Source of the DNA: Anaerobium acetethylicum
Lineage (GTDB): Bacteria > Bacillota > Clostridia > Lachnospirales > Lachnospiraceae
Direction of reading: 5' to 3'
NCBI RefSeq assembly: GCF_900096945.1
Contig: NZ_FMKA01000019.1
Location: 1 to 62,497 of the forward strand
DNA: 62,497 nucleotides
The notes under the pieces are model-generated. The model worked only from the letters and a program-made list of their open reading frames with translations, ran no database searches and had not been told where the DNA came from. Both the position numbers and the translations under genes were made by a program. This document shows, piece by piece, positions 9,401 to 17,307 of the stretch (within the stretch, counting starts at the first letter, position 1; each line of letters starts with the position of its first letter).

Positions 9401-9958
9401 TTAATCTCTCATTATACTGAGGATCGATTTCGCCATATCGACCATATTCGACTTGCTGTCCATGCTGCGCTTCTGGATGTACCTGTGGGCATCTTCCTCG
9501 GTCATGTTGTTTCGCTCCATAAGCAGGGCTTTTGCCTCCAGGATCAGTTTTTTCTCATCCTCGCTTCGCTCCCTGGGAACCAGTTTCCTCTGTTTGCGCT
9601 TCCTGGCCATGGAATTTTCCATCATCTCAAGGGTATCTGTCAGTTCATTGACCTTGAGGGGCATTCCCAGACATATGACGTTCTCAGTGCTGCATTCGCT
9701 CCACAGGTGGTGGGATGCGACCAGAAGCATTTCGAATTCGTCCCTCAGATATTCCCTCAACTGTCTGTAGATCATGTCGGAATATTTGTATCCGCAGACT
9801 ATGATTCCATCGCTCAGACGTTCCGCCGCCTGAATCGCCTGGGCCCCGGTGGTACATACAGCGACCACCGAGAAGCCCTGTCTGACAAGGAGATTCCTTA
9901 TCTTAACCGCATCATCATGATTTGAAAACACTACAACCATTTTGGTCACTTCATGCAC
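9401..9958 (-). CDS. ANTAR-domain response regulator (antiterminator type)
   Basis: About 185 residues. The N-terminal receiver-like domain (VVVFSNHDDAVKIRNLLVRQG) is degenerate: the phospho-acceptor region reads GIIVCGYKYSD rather than a clean Asp site. The C-terminal ANTAR domain (about 125-180) has the helical pattern EAKALLMERNNMTEEDAHRYIQ with a downstream MVDMAKSIL. ANTAR proteins bind paired RNA hairpins and prevent termination, and clostridial versions often adjoin glutamine synthetase genes, as here with glnA 48 bases upstream. The start is unsure: GTG at 9958 touches the AGGAAGGGG site, while GTG at 9949 has better spacing. Confidence 0.85.
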   Translation of the reverse strand: MHEVTKMVVVFSNHDDAVKIRNLLVRQGFSVVAVCTTGAQAIQAAERLSDGIIVCGYKYSDMIYRQLREYLRDEFEMLLVASHHLWSECSTENVICLGMPLKVNELTDTLEMMENSMARKRKQRKLVPRERSEDEKKLILEAKALLMERNNMTEEDAHRYIQKRSMDSKSNMVDMAKSILSIMRD

Positions 9959-10006
9959 CCCCTTCCTCGTTTTAAACAGTTAGCGTCTGTTTCGATTCAG
10001 GCGGGG

Positions 10007-11338
10007 CTATATCTTATGAAGATATTCCTCTATTTCCCAGCTGGTTACCTGTGCCTTATATGCGTCCCATTCGCCTTTCTTTGCGCCAATATATTTTTCG
10101 CATATATGCTTTCCAAGCACGCCCTGTATAAACTCGTCCTCTTCCAGTTCCCTTATGGCCTCTATCAGATTTCCCGGAAGACTTTCAATTCCTGCCTCTT
10201 TCTTTTCCTTTTCGGTCATCTTGTAGATATTCACACCGATCGGTTCAGGCGGGGTGATTTTATTTTTTATCCCGTCAAGGCCGGCTGCAAGGCATAATGC
10301 AAGGGTAAGGTAAGGGTTTGCCGACGGGTCCGGAGACCGCAGTTCTATCCTTGTGCCCCTTTTGGTAGCCGCCGGAATCCTTATTAACGGGCTTCTGTTC
10401 GTTCCCGACCATGCAATGTAGATTGGTGCTTCATAACCCGAAACCAGCCTCTTGTAGGAATTGACAAGGGGGTTGGTCACCGGCATCATTCCCTTTACAT
10501 GTTTCATGATTCCACCAACGAAATAGCGGCCTTCATCACTCAGCCCCATAGGCTTCGTGGGATCGTCGAAAACATTTACCCCGTCTTTTACAAGCGACAT
10601 ATTGATATGCATTCCTGATCCGTTCACGCCGTGTTTCGGTTTCGGCATGAAGGTTGCATGGAGCCCATGGCGCTTTGCAATCGTCTTCACTACCATTTTG
10701 AATGTCATGATATTGTCAGCCGCTATCAGCGCTTCATCATATCTGAAATCTATCTCATGCTGTGCCGGTGCATCTTCATGATGGGAAGCCTCGATCACAA
10801 AATCCATGTCCTCGAGAGTCAGGACCATATCTCTCCTTGCGTTTTCGCCAAGGTCTACCGGACCAAGATCAAAATATCCGGCCTTTTCATGTGTAATCGT
10901 CGTAGGCTGGCCGTTATCATCTGTATGGAACAGGAAAAATTCGCATTCCGGGCCGACGTCGAAACGGTATCCCATGTCTTCCGCCTCTTTCAGGACTTTC
11001 TTCAGCACATATCTCGGATCCCCTTCAAAAGGATTCCTGTCGGTGCCGTAGACGTCGCAGATCAGCCTTGCTACTTTTCCCTGCTGCGGCCTCCACGGGA
11101 AAATCACGAAGGTATCAAGATTCGGATACAGGAACATATCTGATTCCTCAATTCTTACAAAACCTTCAATGGAAGAACCGTCGAACATGCACTGGTTATC
11201 AAGTGCCATAATCAGCTGGCTCGAAGTAATCGCTATATTTTTAAATGTCCCGAAAATATCTGTAAACTGGAGCCTTATGAACCTTACGTCCTCTTCCTCA
11301 ACCAGCCTGATGATATCCTGCTTTGTGTATCTGCCCAT
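10007..11338 (-). CDS. glnA: Glutamine synthetase type I
   Basis: 443 residues from the ATG at 11338, eight bases after AAGGAG; longer in-frame starts lack a ribosome site. It is the short GSI-alpha form (no adenylylation insert). Visible signatures are [25 protein letters not shown] (metal ligands), the loop with [11 protein letters not shown], and [21 protein letters not shown]. It makes glutamine from glutamate, ammonia and ATP. The ANTAR gene follows on the same strand. Upstream, a promoter-like TGACAT-17-TATACA has a 9-bp inverted repeat over its -35. Confidence 0.96.
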   Translation of the reverse strand: MGRYTKQDIIRLVEEEDVRFIRLQFTDIFGTFKNIAITSSQLIMALDNQCMFDGSSIEGFVRIEESDMFLYPNLDTFVIFPWRPQQGKVARLICDVYGTDRNPFEGDPRYVLKKVLKEAEDMGYRFDVGPECEFFLFHTDDNGQPTTITHEKAGYFDLGPVDLGENARRDMVLTLEDMDFVIEASHHEDAPAQHEIDFRYDEALIAADNIMTFKMVVKTIAKRHGLHATFMPKPKHGVNGSGMHINMSLVKDGVNVFDDPTKPMGLSDEGRYFVGGIMKHVKGMMPVTNPLVNSYKRLVSGYEAPIYIAWSGTNRSPLIRIPAATKRGTRIELRSPDPSANPYLTLALCLAAGLDGIKNKITPPEPIGVNIYKMTEKEKKEAGIESLPGNLIEAIRELEEDEFIQGVLGKHICEKYIGAKKGEWDAYKAQVTSWEIEEYLHKI

Positions 11339-11426
11339 ATCCATCTCTCCTTTTCTTCTTGCTGAATCTATTTTTTCACTGTAATTTATGTAGTTTTCTG
11401 TATGCATATCTATTGATACTTCCTAT

Positions 11427-11480
11427 TGTATAGCATAAAGTGGCCTCTTATGTCATTGAACGAGATTTCTTATGACATAA
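11427..11480 (-). promoter_or_regulatory. glnA promoter with overlapping inverted repeat
   Basis: Minus-strand TGACAT, 17 bases, TATACA (11427-11432). Perfect 9-bp arms TTATGTCAT (11448-11456) and ATGACATAA (11472-11480), 15 bases apart, overlap the -35. The spacer does not fit the known GlnR/TnrA box. The repeat could be an operator or, if transcribed from further upstream, a hairpin. Confidence 0.5.
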
Positions 11481-11483
11481 AAA

Positions 11484-11516
11484 AAGAGGCGCTCTCGTTA
11501 AGAGAACGCCTTTGTC
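11484..11516 (-). terminator. Terminator of the sanA-like gene
   Basis: AGGCGCTCTC-loop-GAGAACGCCT with one mismatch, then a minus-strand run of seven T. It lies about 85 bases past the stop at 11598. Confidence 0.75.
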
Positions 11517-11597
11517 CTAACAAGAATGATAACAACGTATTTTTCATTTGTCAATAGGTTTTCATTTTTGCTGATTAATCGTTTTTATTTTTACTTG

Positions 11598-12251
11598 CTA
11601 ATCGTTTGTCCTGTCGCCGTCGCCGCTTATAGGGATCTCCTCTCCAAGATAAGTCGGCTCAGGCTCGAACATCACATAAAAAAAGTCCTTCACCCTTGCC
11701 AGAATCTCACGGGCTTCACGATAAGTTTCACCCTTGTAGGATTTCGTATCGAAAGCCACGCCGAACGCGTCTATCCCCAGACTTTCCGCGATATACAGGG
11801 CGCGGTATAAATGATATTGCTGGGTAACGACAATGATCTTTTCGGCCTTAAATATGTCTCGGGCACGATACATGCTTTCATAGGTAGAAAAGCCCGCGTG
11901 ATCCATAAAAATATTGCCTGAGGGAATTCCCTTGTCAATGGCATATTTCTTCATGACGTTTACTTCATCATAATCGGCTCTGCCATGATCTCCGCTCATC
12001 AGAAGCCTGTCGGATGCGCCCGCTTTCCAGAGTGCGACCCCTTCGTTCAGACGTTCCTCCAGCATCAGGCTGGGCGTCCCATCATCCCTTACGCCTGCTC
12101 CCAGTACCAGGATGCAGTCGGCACCTGTTTCCGCTGCCGTCTCTTCCGATATAATCCTGTCCTTTACAGACAGCTTCACATATCCGTTAATACCCAGTAA
12201 TGCACCGATGCCGGCTGTTGCCGCAATCAGCACAAACATGATTTTTTTCAT
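11598..12251 (-). CDS. SanA/YdcF-family (DUF218) membrane-anchored protein
   Basis: 217 residues. An N-terminal membrane anchor or uncleaved signal (about 4-24) is followed by a DUF218 domain with the typical CILVLGAGVRDDGTPSLMLEERL start, SGDHGRADYDE, and VTQQYHLYRALYIAESLG. Members such as E. coli SanA act at the cell envelope and affect the vancomycin barrier, but the reaction is unknown. The AGAGGAAA site precedes the ATG. A small zinc-ribbon gene sits 39 bases upstream on the same strand. Confidence 0.8.
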   Translation of the reverse strand: MKKIMFVLIAATAGIGALLGINGYVKLSVKDRIISEETAAETGADCILVLGAGVRDDGTPSLMLEERLNEGVALWKAGASDRLLMSGDHGRADYDEVNVMKKYAIDKGIPSGNIFMDHAGFSTYESMYRARDIFKAEKIIVVTQQYHLYRALYIAESLGIDAFGVAFDTKSYKGETYREAREILARVKDFFYVMFEPEPTYLGEEIPISGDGDRTND

Positions 12252-12289
12252 AAGAATTTCCTCTCCGGTAGCCCCTGATCATAAAATAC

Positions 12290-12466
12290 TTATGAGTTGC
12301 TCTCGCTTTCAGACATCAGCTTCAGAATCCTGTTCTCGCACATTTCGCCTTTTGAAAAATCCGGGTGTTCATGTTCCATTTCCGGTTCCGGGCTGAATGA
12401 CACCCAGTAAGCCGGCACCTGGTGCGCATAACCGCATACGGGGCATTTATAAATATAAGTTTCCAT
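12290..12466 (-). CDS. Small rubredoxin-like zinc-ribbon protein
   Basis: 58 residues from the ATG at 12466, preceded by AGGAGG. It begins METYIYKCPVCGYAHQ, a CxxCG knuckle; only one Cys pair is obvious plus a later MCENR, so the second half of a metal site is incomplete. It resembles small proteins annotated as rubredoxin-like in Clostridia. Function unknown. Confidence 0.6.
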   Translation of the reverse strand: METYIYKCPVCGYAHQVPAYWVSFSPEPEMEHEHPDFSKGEMCENRILKLMSESESNS

Positions 12467-12663
12467 TATTAACCTCCTGAAATTGCAGATAACGCCAGGG
12501 GACAGGGCTCCTGACCACTGAGGGATTACCTGCCTGATATAAGCTAAGTATATCATTTAATAGCTATTCAGTCACCATCTTCTGTCAGCTGATTTTTCAT
12601 ACTTCTTTTCCATTGATACATCTCCTTCCTTTCCTGTGTGCCAGCATAATCGTCAGCAGACCC

Positions 12664-13164
12664 CTATATGCTGATTAATTGAATCCATTTACAGAAAATA
12701 CCAAACAACAAAAAGCTTATGGCTAACATCAAAGAAATCAGAATCACTATTTTTTTCATTATTGAAACCGGTTTTCTCAGAATCAAGTTTCCAAATTCTG
12801 CAACTGTCCCGGCAACGATAATATTCATTCCAAAATCAACACGCCCAGGCATTAACATTTCTGTTCTGATTGATTCCAGGAAACATATGATCAATGTTAC
12901 TGAAAAGATTATCCTCCCCACAAGGATACATGATTTTCGAAGTTTTATTTCATCATATTTTTTATACACTTTAGAAATATCCAGAAAATTAAGGACCAAA
13001 ATGAAACTGAAACTGAAATCCGCAATAACTCTGAAAACAACAAATTCTTTATCCAGCCAATTCAAATGAAAAATACTGGATACCACTAAATTCATAAATA
13101 TTGATAGCACAATGATCATGACTGCTGTTATATATAAATGTTTTTTTTTGATTTGTTTCAACAT
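12664..13164 (-). CDS. Hypothetical four-helix membrane protein
   Basis: 166 residues with about four hydrophobic segments (12-33, 42-62, 80-102, 135-158) and basic loops. I do not recognise a family. A good AAGGAG site lies before the ATG. It opens an AT-rich block of small membrane or hypothetical proteins (12.6-17.1 kb), unlike the more GC-rich neighbours. Confidence 0.65.
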   Translation of the reverse strand: MLKQIKKKHLYITAVMIIVLSIFMNLVVSSIFHLNWLDKEFVVFRVIADFSFSFILVLNFLDISKVYKKYDEIKLRKSCILVGRIIFSVTLIICFLESIRTEMLMPGRVDFGMNIIVAGTVAEFGNLILRKPVSIMKKIVILISLMLAISFLLFGIFCKWIQLISI

Positions 13165-13305
13165 AATACTCCTTCACTAGTGTGCTGACACATTGGCTCA
13201 TGAATTAGTCCTCATTTCTTCTATTTTGTCAAATATTATACAGAACACATTACTCTTTTTATCAATCTCTGTCTCATCTACGTTTTCTGAATATAAAAGA
13301 TACTG

Positions 13306-13448
13306 GTAACTATTCAGGACTACGTCCTTCATAGTTACAAATGATGCACACAAATTGCAAAATCAGCAATTTGGCGCACACATGTCTCGGGTTTTTATGC
13401 AAACTCAGCATAAAAACACCTCGCAAGACAGGGGTTCTGAACAGTTAC
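13306..13448. repeat. Composite hairpin element with palindromic ends
   Basis: A 143-bp block. The left end (13306-13338) is the best copy of the dispersed repeat: GTAACTAT and ATAGTTAC arms outside AGGAC-TAC-GTCCT. Next come AAATTGC-N7-GCAATTT, then TGTCT...AGACA enclosing GTTTTTATGC-N7-GCATAAAAAC. The right end, GGTTCTGAACAGTTAC, is an inverted, diverged version of the left end. It looks like a non-autonomous palindromic element or a structured RNA. Confidence 0.6.
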
Positions 13449-13800
13449 AATAATGCTTCTTTTTCCCATTCTTGAAATAGTATATTGATAACACGATAAA
13501 ACTAAAATCATGGATCGTCCTGAAATAACATTCCACACTTTGTATACCATCTGAAGATAATTCCAAGATTTTCTTATGATCCCCTTTGCGAAAGACAACG
13601 CCATTTTCACAAAATCCGAATACGCCACTAGATTCGAATTTTTTCCCATATGAATAAATACAAGTCTTTTACATAATAAAAACCATAATGGAATAAAACA
13701 CCTCATTTACAAATTGTTATATATCTCAATTTTCTATGGCAGTGAATAATTCAAGCTTGTTGATCTTTTTTATTAAGCTCAGACGAAGCATCTAATCATT
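13449..13800. other. Gap without a convincing gene
   Basis: About 350 bases of AT-rich sequence. On the minus strand a 103-codon frame (13395-13706) is open but lacks a ribosome site and runs into the hairpin element. A second minus frame reads a more protein-like stretch (FESSGVFGFCENGVVFRKGD) with no start after its upstream stop. This may be the remnant of a decayed gene. Confidence 0.4.
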
Positions 13801-13998
13801 TTACTTTTTGCTCTTGAATTTATATTTTGATTGTATCAGCGACGAAACGCTACATATAAACAAGCCAAAATTAAATAAAGTCATCACAATCCCTGGCACC
13901 TTCTCTTTTGCCATGAATAATATACACATTATCATAAACATTAGTAGAGATAACCCTAATCCTGCATAACTGAATCTTTTCATATAATTCTGTTCCAT
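13801..13998 (-). CDS. Small two-helix membrane protein
   Basis: 65 residues with two hydrophobic stretches (about 12-30 and 35-55) and a Lys-rich tail (KYKFKSKK). AGGAGGAG lies upstream of the ATG. Not recognised. Part of the AT-rich block. Confidence 0.6.
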   Translation of the reverse strand: MEQNYMKRFSYAGLGLSLLMFMIMCILFMAKEKVPGIVMTLFNFGLFICSVSSLIQSKYKFKSKK

Positions 13999-14050
13999 AA
14001 TCGTCTCCTCCTGAATAAGTTGATTTTTAATCTGGATGGACCCCGTCGGA

Positions 14051-14329
14051 TCAAATATACATCACATACCCTATTACAAACATACATGCCAACACTATCC
14101 CTAAAAGAAGAGAAATTTTAACTATTTTAAATTTTTTCATTTCTGCAAAACTGCTTTTAGAACAAAAAAAGGACATTATCATAAATACCAATGACAAGAC
14201 TGATGAAATCATCGCTAAAATCAATTTTATTACATCTATGAATTCTAATTGATTTGGATTTGGAAATTTATTTATCAGAAATGTAGCAACCACCATTATT
14301 ACTGCTAAAATAAAACTGTTTTTTTTCAT
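14051..14329 (-). CDS. Small hypothetical membrane protein
   Basis: 92 residues from the ATG at 14329 (MKKNSFILAV), preceded by GGGAGAG; a start at 14377 is open but less well supported. Three hydrophobic segments (about 5-22, 30-55 and 70-90) separated by short basic loops. Not recognised. Confidence 0.6.
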   Translation of the reverse strand: MKKNSFILAVIMVVATFLINKFPNPNQLEFIDVIKLILAMISSVLSLVFMIMSFFCSKSSFAEMKKFKIVKISLLLGIVLACMFVIGYVMYI

Positions 14330-14444
14330 TCTTCTCTCTCCCACAATAGCTTTTTCAATTTTTCTATATTTCATCACACAATTGCAGACTTTACACAGGC
14401 ACTATATTTTCAAAAAACCAAGTGTGTTAGCATTGATGCCTGTT

Positions 14445-14972
14445 TTAATAGTCATAATACGCAAGCGGTTCATATTTAACTCCCTCTCGAGAATAGAACT
14501 GTTCCTTGGTATAAAATGTATTTCGTGTCTTTAGAGATACATCCCTTGTTGGATCTATGTAAAAAATCATCTGATTTATTTTAACTGCTACCCATTGGTG
14601 CAGTCCAGCTGCGCCCTGGTTCATAGATAGCATTCCCTTAACCGAGTAAGCCTCAATACCAACTTCATTACATAAATCTACAAGCAGATCGGAAAGACCT
14701 CCACAAATTCCTTCTCTATTAAGGATGCACGCACTGGAAGTATTCTGTATATTGCCTATTGCCTGTGATGTCTCTAGTCCGCTGTCATTCTTTTCTAAAA
14801 CTTTATAGTTATACTCCATATTTTGAATAATCCAGTCTTCGAATAATTCAACAGTTTCTTTTTCAGTCATGCCACGCTTCACCAGGCTTACTACTTTTTC
14901 TTTTTCTTTTGTAATCTGCTCATTTATCTGCTTATAATCATTATGTTTCAGATCCGACTCTAAAAATTTCAT
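14445..14972 (-). CDS. Transglutaminase-like domain protein, C-terminal part (probable frameshift)
   Basis: 175 codons. It carries a transglutaminase-like core: the nucleophile in REGICGGLSDLLVDLC, His in GLHQWVAVKI, and Asp in YIDPTRD, the usual Cys-His-Asp order. It starts at an ATG overlapping the stop of the preceding frame (TAATG), and no ribosome site is visible. The upstream frame looks like the N-terminal half of the same protein. One extra T in the T4 run at 14984-14987 would join them into one protein of about 290 residues. I think this is one gene broken by a frameshift or a sequencing error. Confidence 0.65.
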   Translation of the reverse strand: MKFLESDLKHNDYKQINEQITKEKEKVVSLVKRGMTEKETVELFEDWIIQNMEYNYKVLEKNDSGLETSQAIGNIQNTSSACILNREGICGGLSDLLVDLCNEVGIEAYSVKGMLSMNQGAAGLHQWVAVKINQMIFYIDPTRDVSLKTRNTFYTKEQFYSREGVKYEPLAYYDY

Positions 14973-15316
14973 TAGGTGAAAATAAAATTCCAGTAATTAT
15001 CTCTTTGTGATTCCCGTACCGCATCAGCTATACGTGATATATTGTATACACTGACAGGATTCTCCAAAGTAATTTCTACCTTATCCAAATCAGAATACAA
15101 ACTAATGATCTGTTCAAATACAATCCGTTCATCCTCTGTTAATTGGTTATAATAAAAATCCTGAGTATTCTTCTGGAAACTCGTTAAACTTTCTTCATTT
15201 ACTTTTGACTCATAACGGGTTGCATGATTTTTACTCGCTCTAACTTGCCATCCAATACTTGTTCCTATAACTACACACAATGCAATACATGCAACCCATC
15301 TTTTTCTATTTTTCAT
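14972..15316 (-). CDS. Secreted transglutaminase-like protein, N-terminal part (probable frameshift)
   Basis: 114 codons from the ATG at 15316. An N-terminal signal or anchor (MKNRKRWVACIALCVVIGTS) is followed by the L-T-E-D-E-R-x-V-F segment and ADAVRESQRDNYWNF, a pattern usual just before the catalytic domain in clostridial transglutaminase-like proteins. It then stops at TAA, where the next frame begins. Restoring one T would read NYWNFYFHLMKFLESD. The protein probably acts outside the membrane; substrate unknown. Confidence 0.6.
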   Translation of the reverse strand: MKNRKRWVACIALCVVIGTSIGWQVRASKNHATRYESKVNEESLTSFQKNTQDFYYNQLTEDERIVFEQIISLYSDLDKVEITLENPVSVYNISRIADAVRESQRDNYWNFIFT

Positions 15317-15426
15317 ATTTTCCCCTTTCTTAAGCCCGAGTACTATAGACAGTATCATAAGTCAACCACATAACTGGTATTCCTTCTCAAATGGTTTTTT
15401 TAGTAGTTGTCATCCCGGGATCTCCC

Positions 15427-15463
15427 TTCCGTCGATTATACTGCTGCTTTAGGCAACTGCAAG
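15427..15463 (-). repeat. Duplicated gene tail, copy 1
   Basis: 37-bp sequence, 32 of 37 bases identical to 15970-16006. On the minus strand it encodes the end of a reading frame, ...KTGLQLPKAAV-stop. It looks like the surviving 3' end of a lost gene, possibly a transposase. Confidence 0.5.
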
Positions 15464-15496
15464 CCTGTCTTTTCTGCTTTTACAAATAAACGATGC

Positions 15497-15703
15497 TTAA
15501 TATAACCAACGAAATAATACATGTACAAAAAATGCAAACCAAAAAACAATTTTTTTCACTAATTTGTTTATATTTCTTTCTATCGTTTCATCTTTACCCC
15601 AATATTTCCCTGTAATCAAAGGAAATATAATGAATACTAATAAAGAGAGATAAAACACACCAATTAAAACTTTTCCATATAGAGCAAATACTAAATTCTC
15701 CAT
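15497..15703 (-). CDS. Small hypothetical membrane protein
   Basis: 68 residues with two hydrophobic segments (about 10-30 and 48-66) and a charged middle (GKDETIERNINKLVKK). An AAAGGATG site lies before the ATG. Upstream on the minus strand TTGACA (15904-15909) followed 18 bases later by TATTGT could be its promoter. Not recognised. Confidence 0.55.
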   Translation of the reverse strand: MENLVFALYGKVLIGVFYLSLLVFIIFPLITGKYWGKDETIERNINKLVKKIVFWFAFFVHVLFRWLY

Positions 15704-16123
15704 TCATATCATCCTTTCTTGATTTCGGGCAACAAAAAAAGTTGTGGGAGATTTCTCGACACAACTTAAAAATGCAAAATTATAGAACAAGCCAAAAACT
15801 CTTGTACAATCCCCTCTATAATCCCCGAATTTTCGTATCATGGCTCCCCATTTCCAGTTTTAACAAAAAATTCCTTTTTACAATATCACACGTCGACATA
15901 TTTTGTCAACTTGTGCCATTATCAACACAATGTTTAATATTTTACATTTTCAAACACAATCAACCATTCTTCCGTTGGTTATACTGCTGCTTTCGGTAAC
16001 TGTAAGATATGCCCAGCTTTTTTCAGATACCTCCCGGGTGCCAGAGCGCACCTAAAAGCTTCATAGCGTTTATGTGTACACCAAATGAATGTCTATGCGT
16101 ATCCGGGGATATAAAACCAAACA
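15704..16123. other. Intergenic region with a decayed gene tail
   Basis: No intact gene seen. The minus strand holds the second copy of the duplicated tail (15970-16006). Here its frame is readable further upstream as CTHKRYEAFRCALAPGRYL, then a Lys-rich run and the shared LQLPKAAV-stop, but it is closed by a stop codon about 38 codons back. This is a gene remnant of unknown origin. Confidence 0.5.
15970..16006 (-). repeat. Duplicated gene tail, copy 2
   Basis: Pairs with 15427-15463; see that entry. Both copies end in LQLPKAAV-stop but differ upstream of it, so they are more likely ends of two related genes than a simple local duplication. Confidence 0.5.
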
Positions 16124-16168
16124 GGGCCGCTGCTCAATGACTTAATTCCAGTCATTGAGCAGCGGCCC
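16124..16168 (-). terminator. Long perfect hairpin, possible terminator
   Basis: Perfect 19-bp arms (GGGCCGCTGCTCAATGACT and its complement, 16150-16168) with a 7-base loop. On the minus strand a weak T-rich tail (TGTTTGGTTTTAT) follows. It lies past the stop at 16290, so it probably ends that transcript. Confidence 0.6.
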
Positions 16169-16289
16169 ATCGGTAATTGTTACCTTTCAACTATTTCCAC
16201 ATCCATACTATATCTCTCATTTGCTAACAAGCAATTTCCTTTTTCACACAAAAGCAATCTATGATTACCACCTCTTATACCGGAATGCA

Positions 16290-16691
16290 TTATTTCACAG
16301 GAATGTATCCATAGCATTTGTGGGAGTCCTCATCAATAACAACAACTATAAAATTATGAGTATTCATACTGTCCCCAATTATAGCTATTTTAAATTTTTC
16401 TAATTGCTCATCACTCGGAACATTATTCCTATTATCCCAAAACACATTGTCTTTTTGAGATAAATCAAAATCGTCAATTTGTATGGTGGCAGTATCAATA
16501 TCATCCAGGCAGGTAACATTGCTTCTGGCTTTCATGTACTCAAAAGCATTATAAACCAGTTTTTCTTCTCCTGTTAATGTTGGCTTATCAGACAAACTTC
16601 TGATTGACAGTAACAAGAACATTAATATTAGTGAAACACACAAAATAATGATGTATTTCTTTTTGAGTAAATTATCGGTATTCTTTATCAT
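16290..16691 (-). CDS. Hypothetical membrane-anchored protein
   Basis: 133 residues. A single membrane segment (about 12-32) is followed by a soluble domain containing KLVYNAFEYMKARSNVT and HNFIVVVIDEDSHKCYGYIPVK. I do not recognise a family. It starts 7 bases after the stop of the gene upstream, so the two are probably cotranscribed. Confidence 0.6.
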   Translation of the reverse strand: MIKNTDNLLKKKYIIILCVSLILMFLLLSIRSLSDKPTLTGEEKLVYNAFEYMKARSNVTCLDDIDTATIQIDDFDLSQKDNVFWDNRNNVPSDEQLEKFKIAIIGDSMNTHNFIVVVIDEDSHKCYGYIPVK

Positions 16692-16698
16692 CTCCGCA

Positions 16699-17103
16699 TC
16701 ATACCTTCAATTCAAGCAGCTCCTTCATCTCCATCGCCAGATTGTCGCCCTCTTTGTTGTAACGGAAAAGATGCCTCTTATCCTCTTTGTGCTTCTTTTG
16801 TATCGTAAGGTCGATATACTCCTTTTCTCCTTCGCTCCTTACTTCAAATGATCTTATTGCATCCCTGTCGAATTCCTCCGTATACAGTAATTCCGCCAGT
16901 CCTCCGTATGTACAATAATTGTATACATCGATATACAGCTTCTCATTTGTAAGGCTCAGTACAAAATTGTCATTCACCTGCCCTACCATTGCGTTGTTCA
17001 GAAACAGGTTTGCTGCAAGGTTTCCCGCTACAGTTGCATTTTTGATTTCTTTGTGGCATTTGATCATGCATAATGTGAATCCTCTTTGTTGACTACTTCC
17101 CAT
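16699..17103 (-). CDS. Hypothetical soluble protein
   Basis: 134 residues, no membrane segment. Alternating strands (NFVLSLTNEKLYIDVYNY, SFEVRSEGEKEYIDLTIQKK) suggest a small beta-rich, PH-like fold, but this is only a guess. AAGGGGG precedes the ATG. Probably cotranscribed with the membrane protein that follows. Confidence 0.55.
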   Translation of the reverse strand: MGSSQQRGFTLCMIKCHKEIKNATVAGNLAANLFLNNAMVGQVNDNFVLSLTNEKLYIDVYNYCTYGGLAELLYTEEFDRDAIRSFEVRSEGEKEYIDLTIQKKHKEDKRHLFRYNKEGDNLAMEMKELLELKV

Positions 17104-17257
17104 AAAAATTCCCCCTTGAATTCATGATTATAATCTTACCTGGATCATAAAACCTTTTGTTAAAAACATAATCTGTTAATCATTATGTTTAATGGTAATG
17201 ATATCCTTTTGATATTTTTTTGTCAACAGTGAATCTGCTAATCTTTTTTCTCCCACG

Positions 17258-17295
17258 CAAAAGGGCTATACCGCATGCACGGCATAGCCCTTTTT
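17258..17295 (-). terminator. nadE terminator
   Basis: AAAAGGGCTAT-N14-ATAGCCCTTTTT, able to act in both directions; 13 bases past the nadE stop. Confidence 0.85.
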
Positions 17296-17307
17296 CCATT
17301 CGAATCC

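Noticed and set aside
13395-13706. 103-codon minus-strand open frame
   Set aside because: No ribosome site, hydrophobic mixture without family features, and its end runs into the hairpin element; another frame of the same stretch looks more protein-like.
15742-15999. 85-codon plus-strand open frame
   Set aside because: No ribosome site; its end lies over the minus-strand gene tail, so it is a shadow of that remnant.
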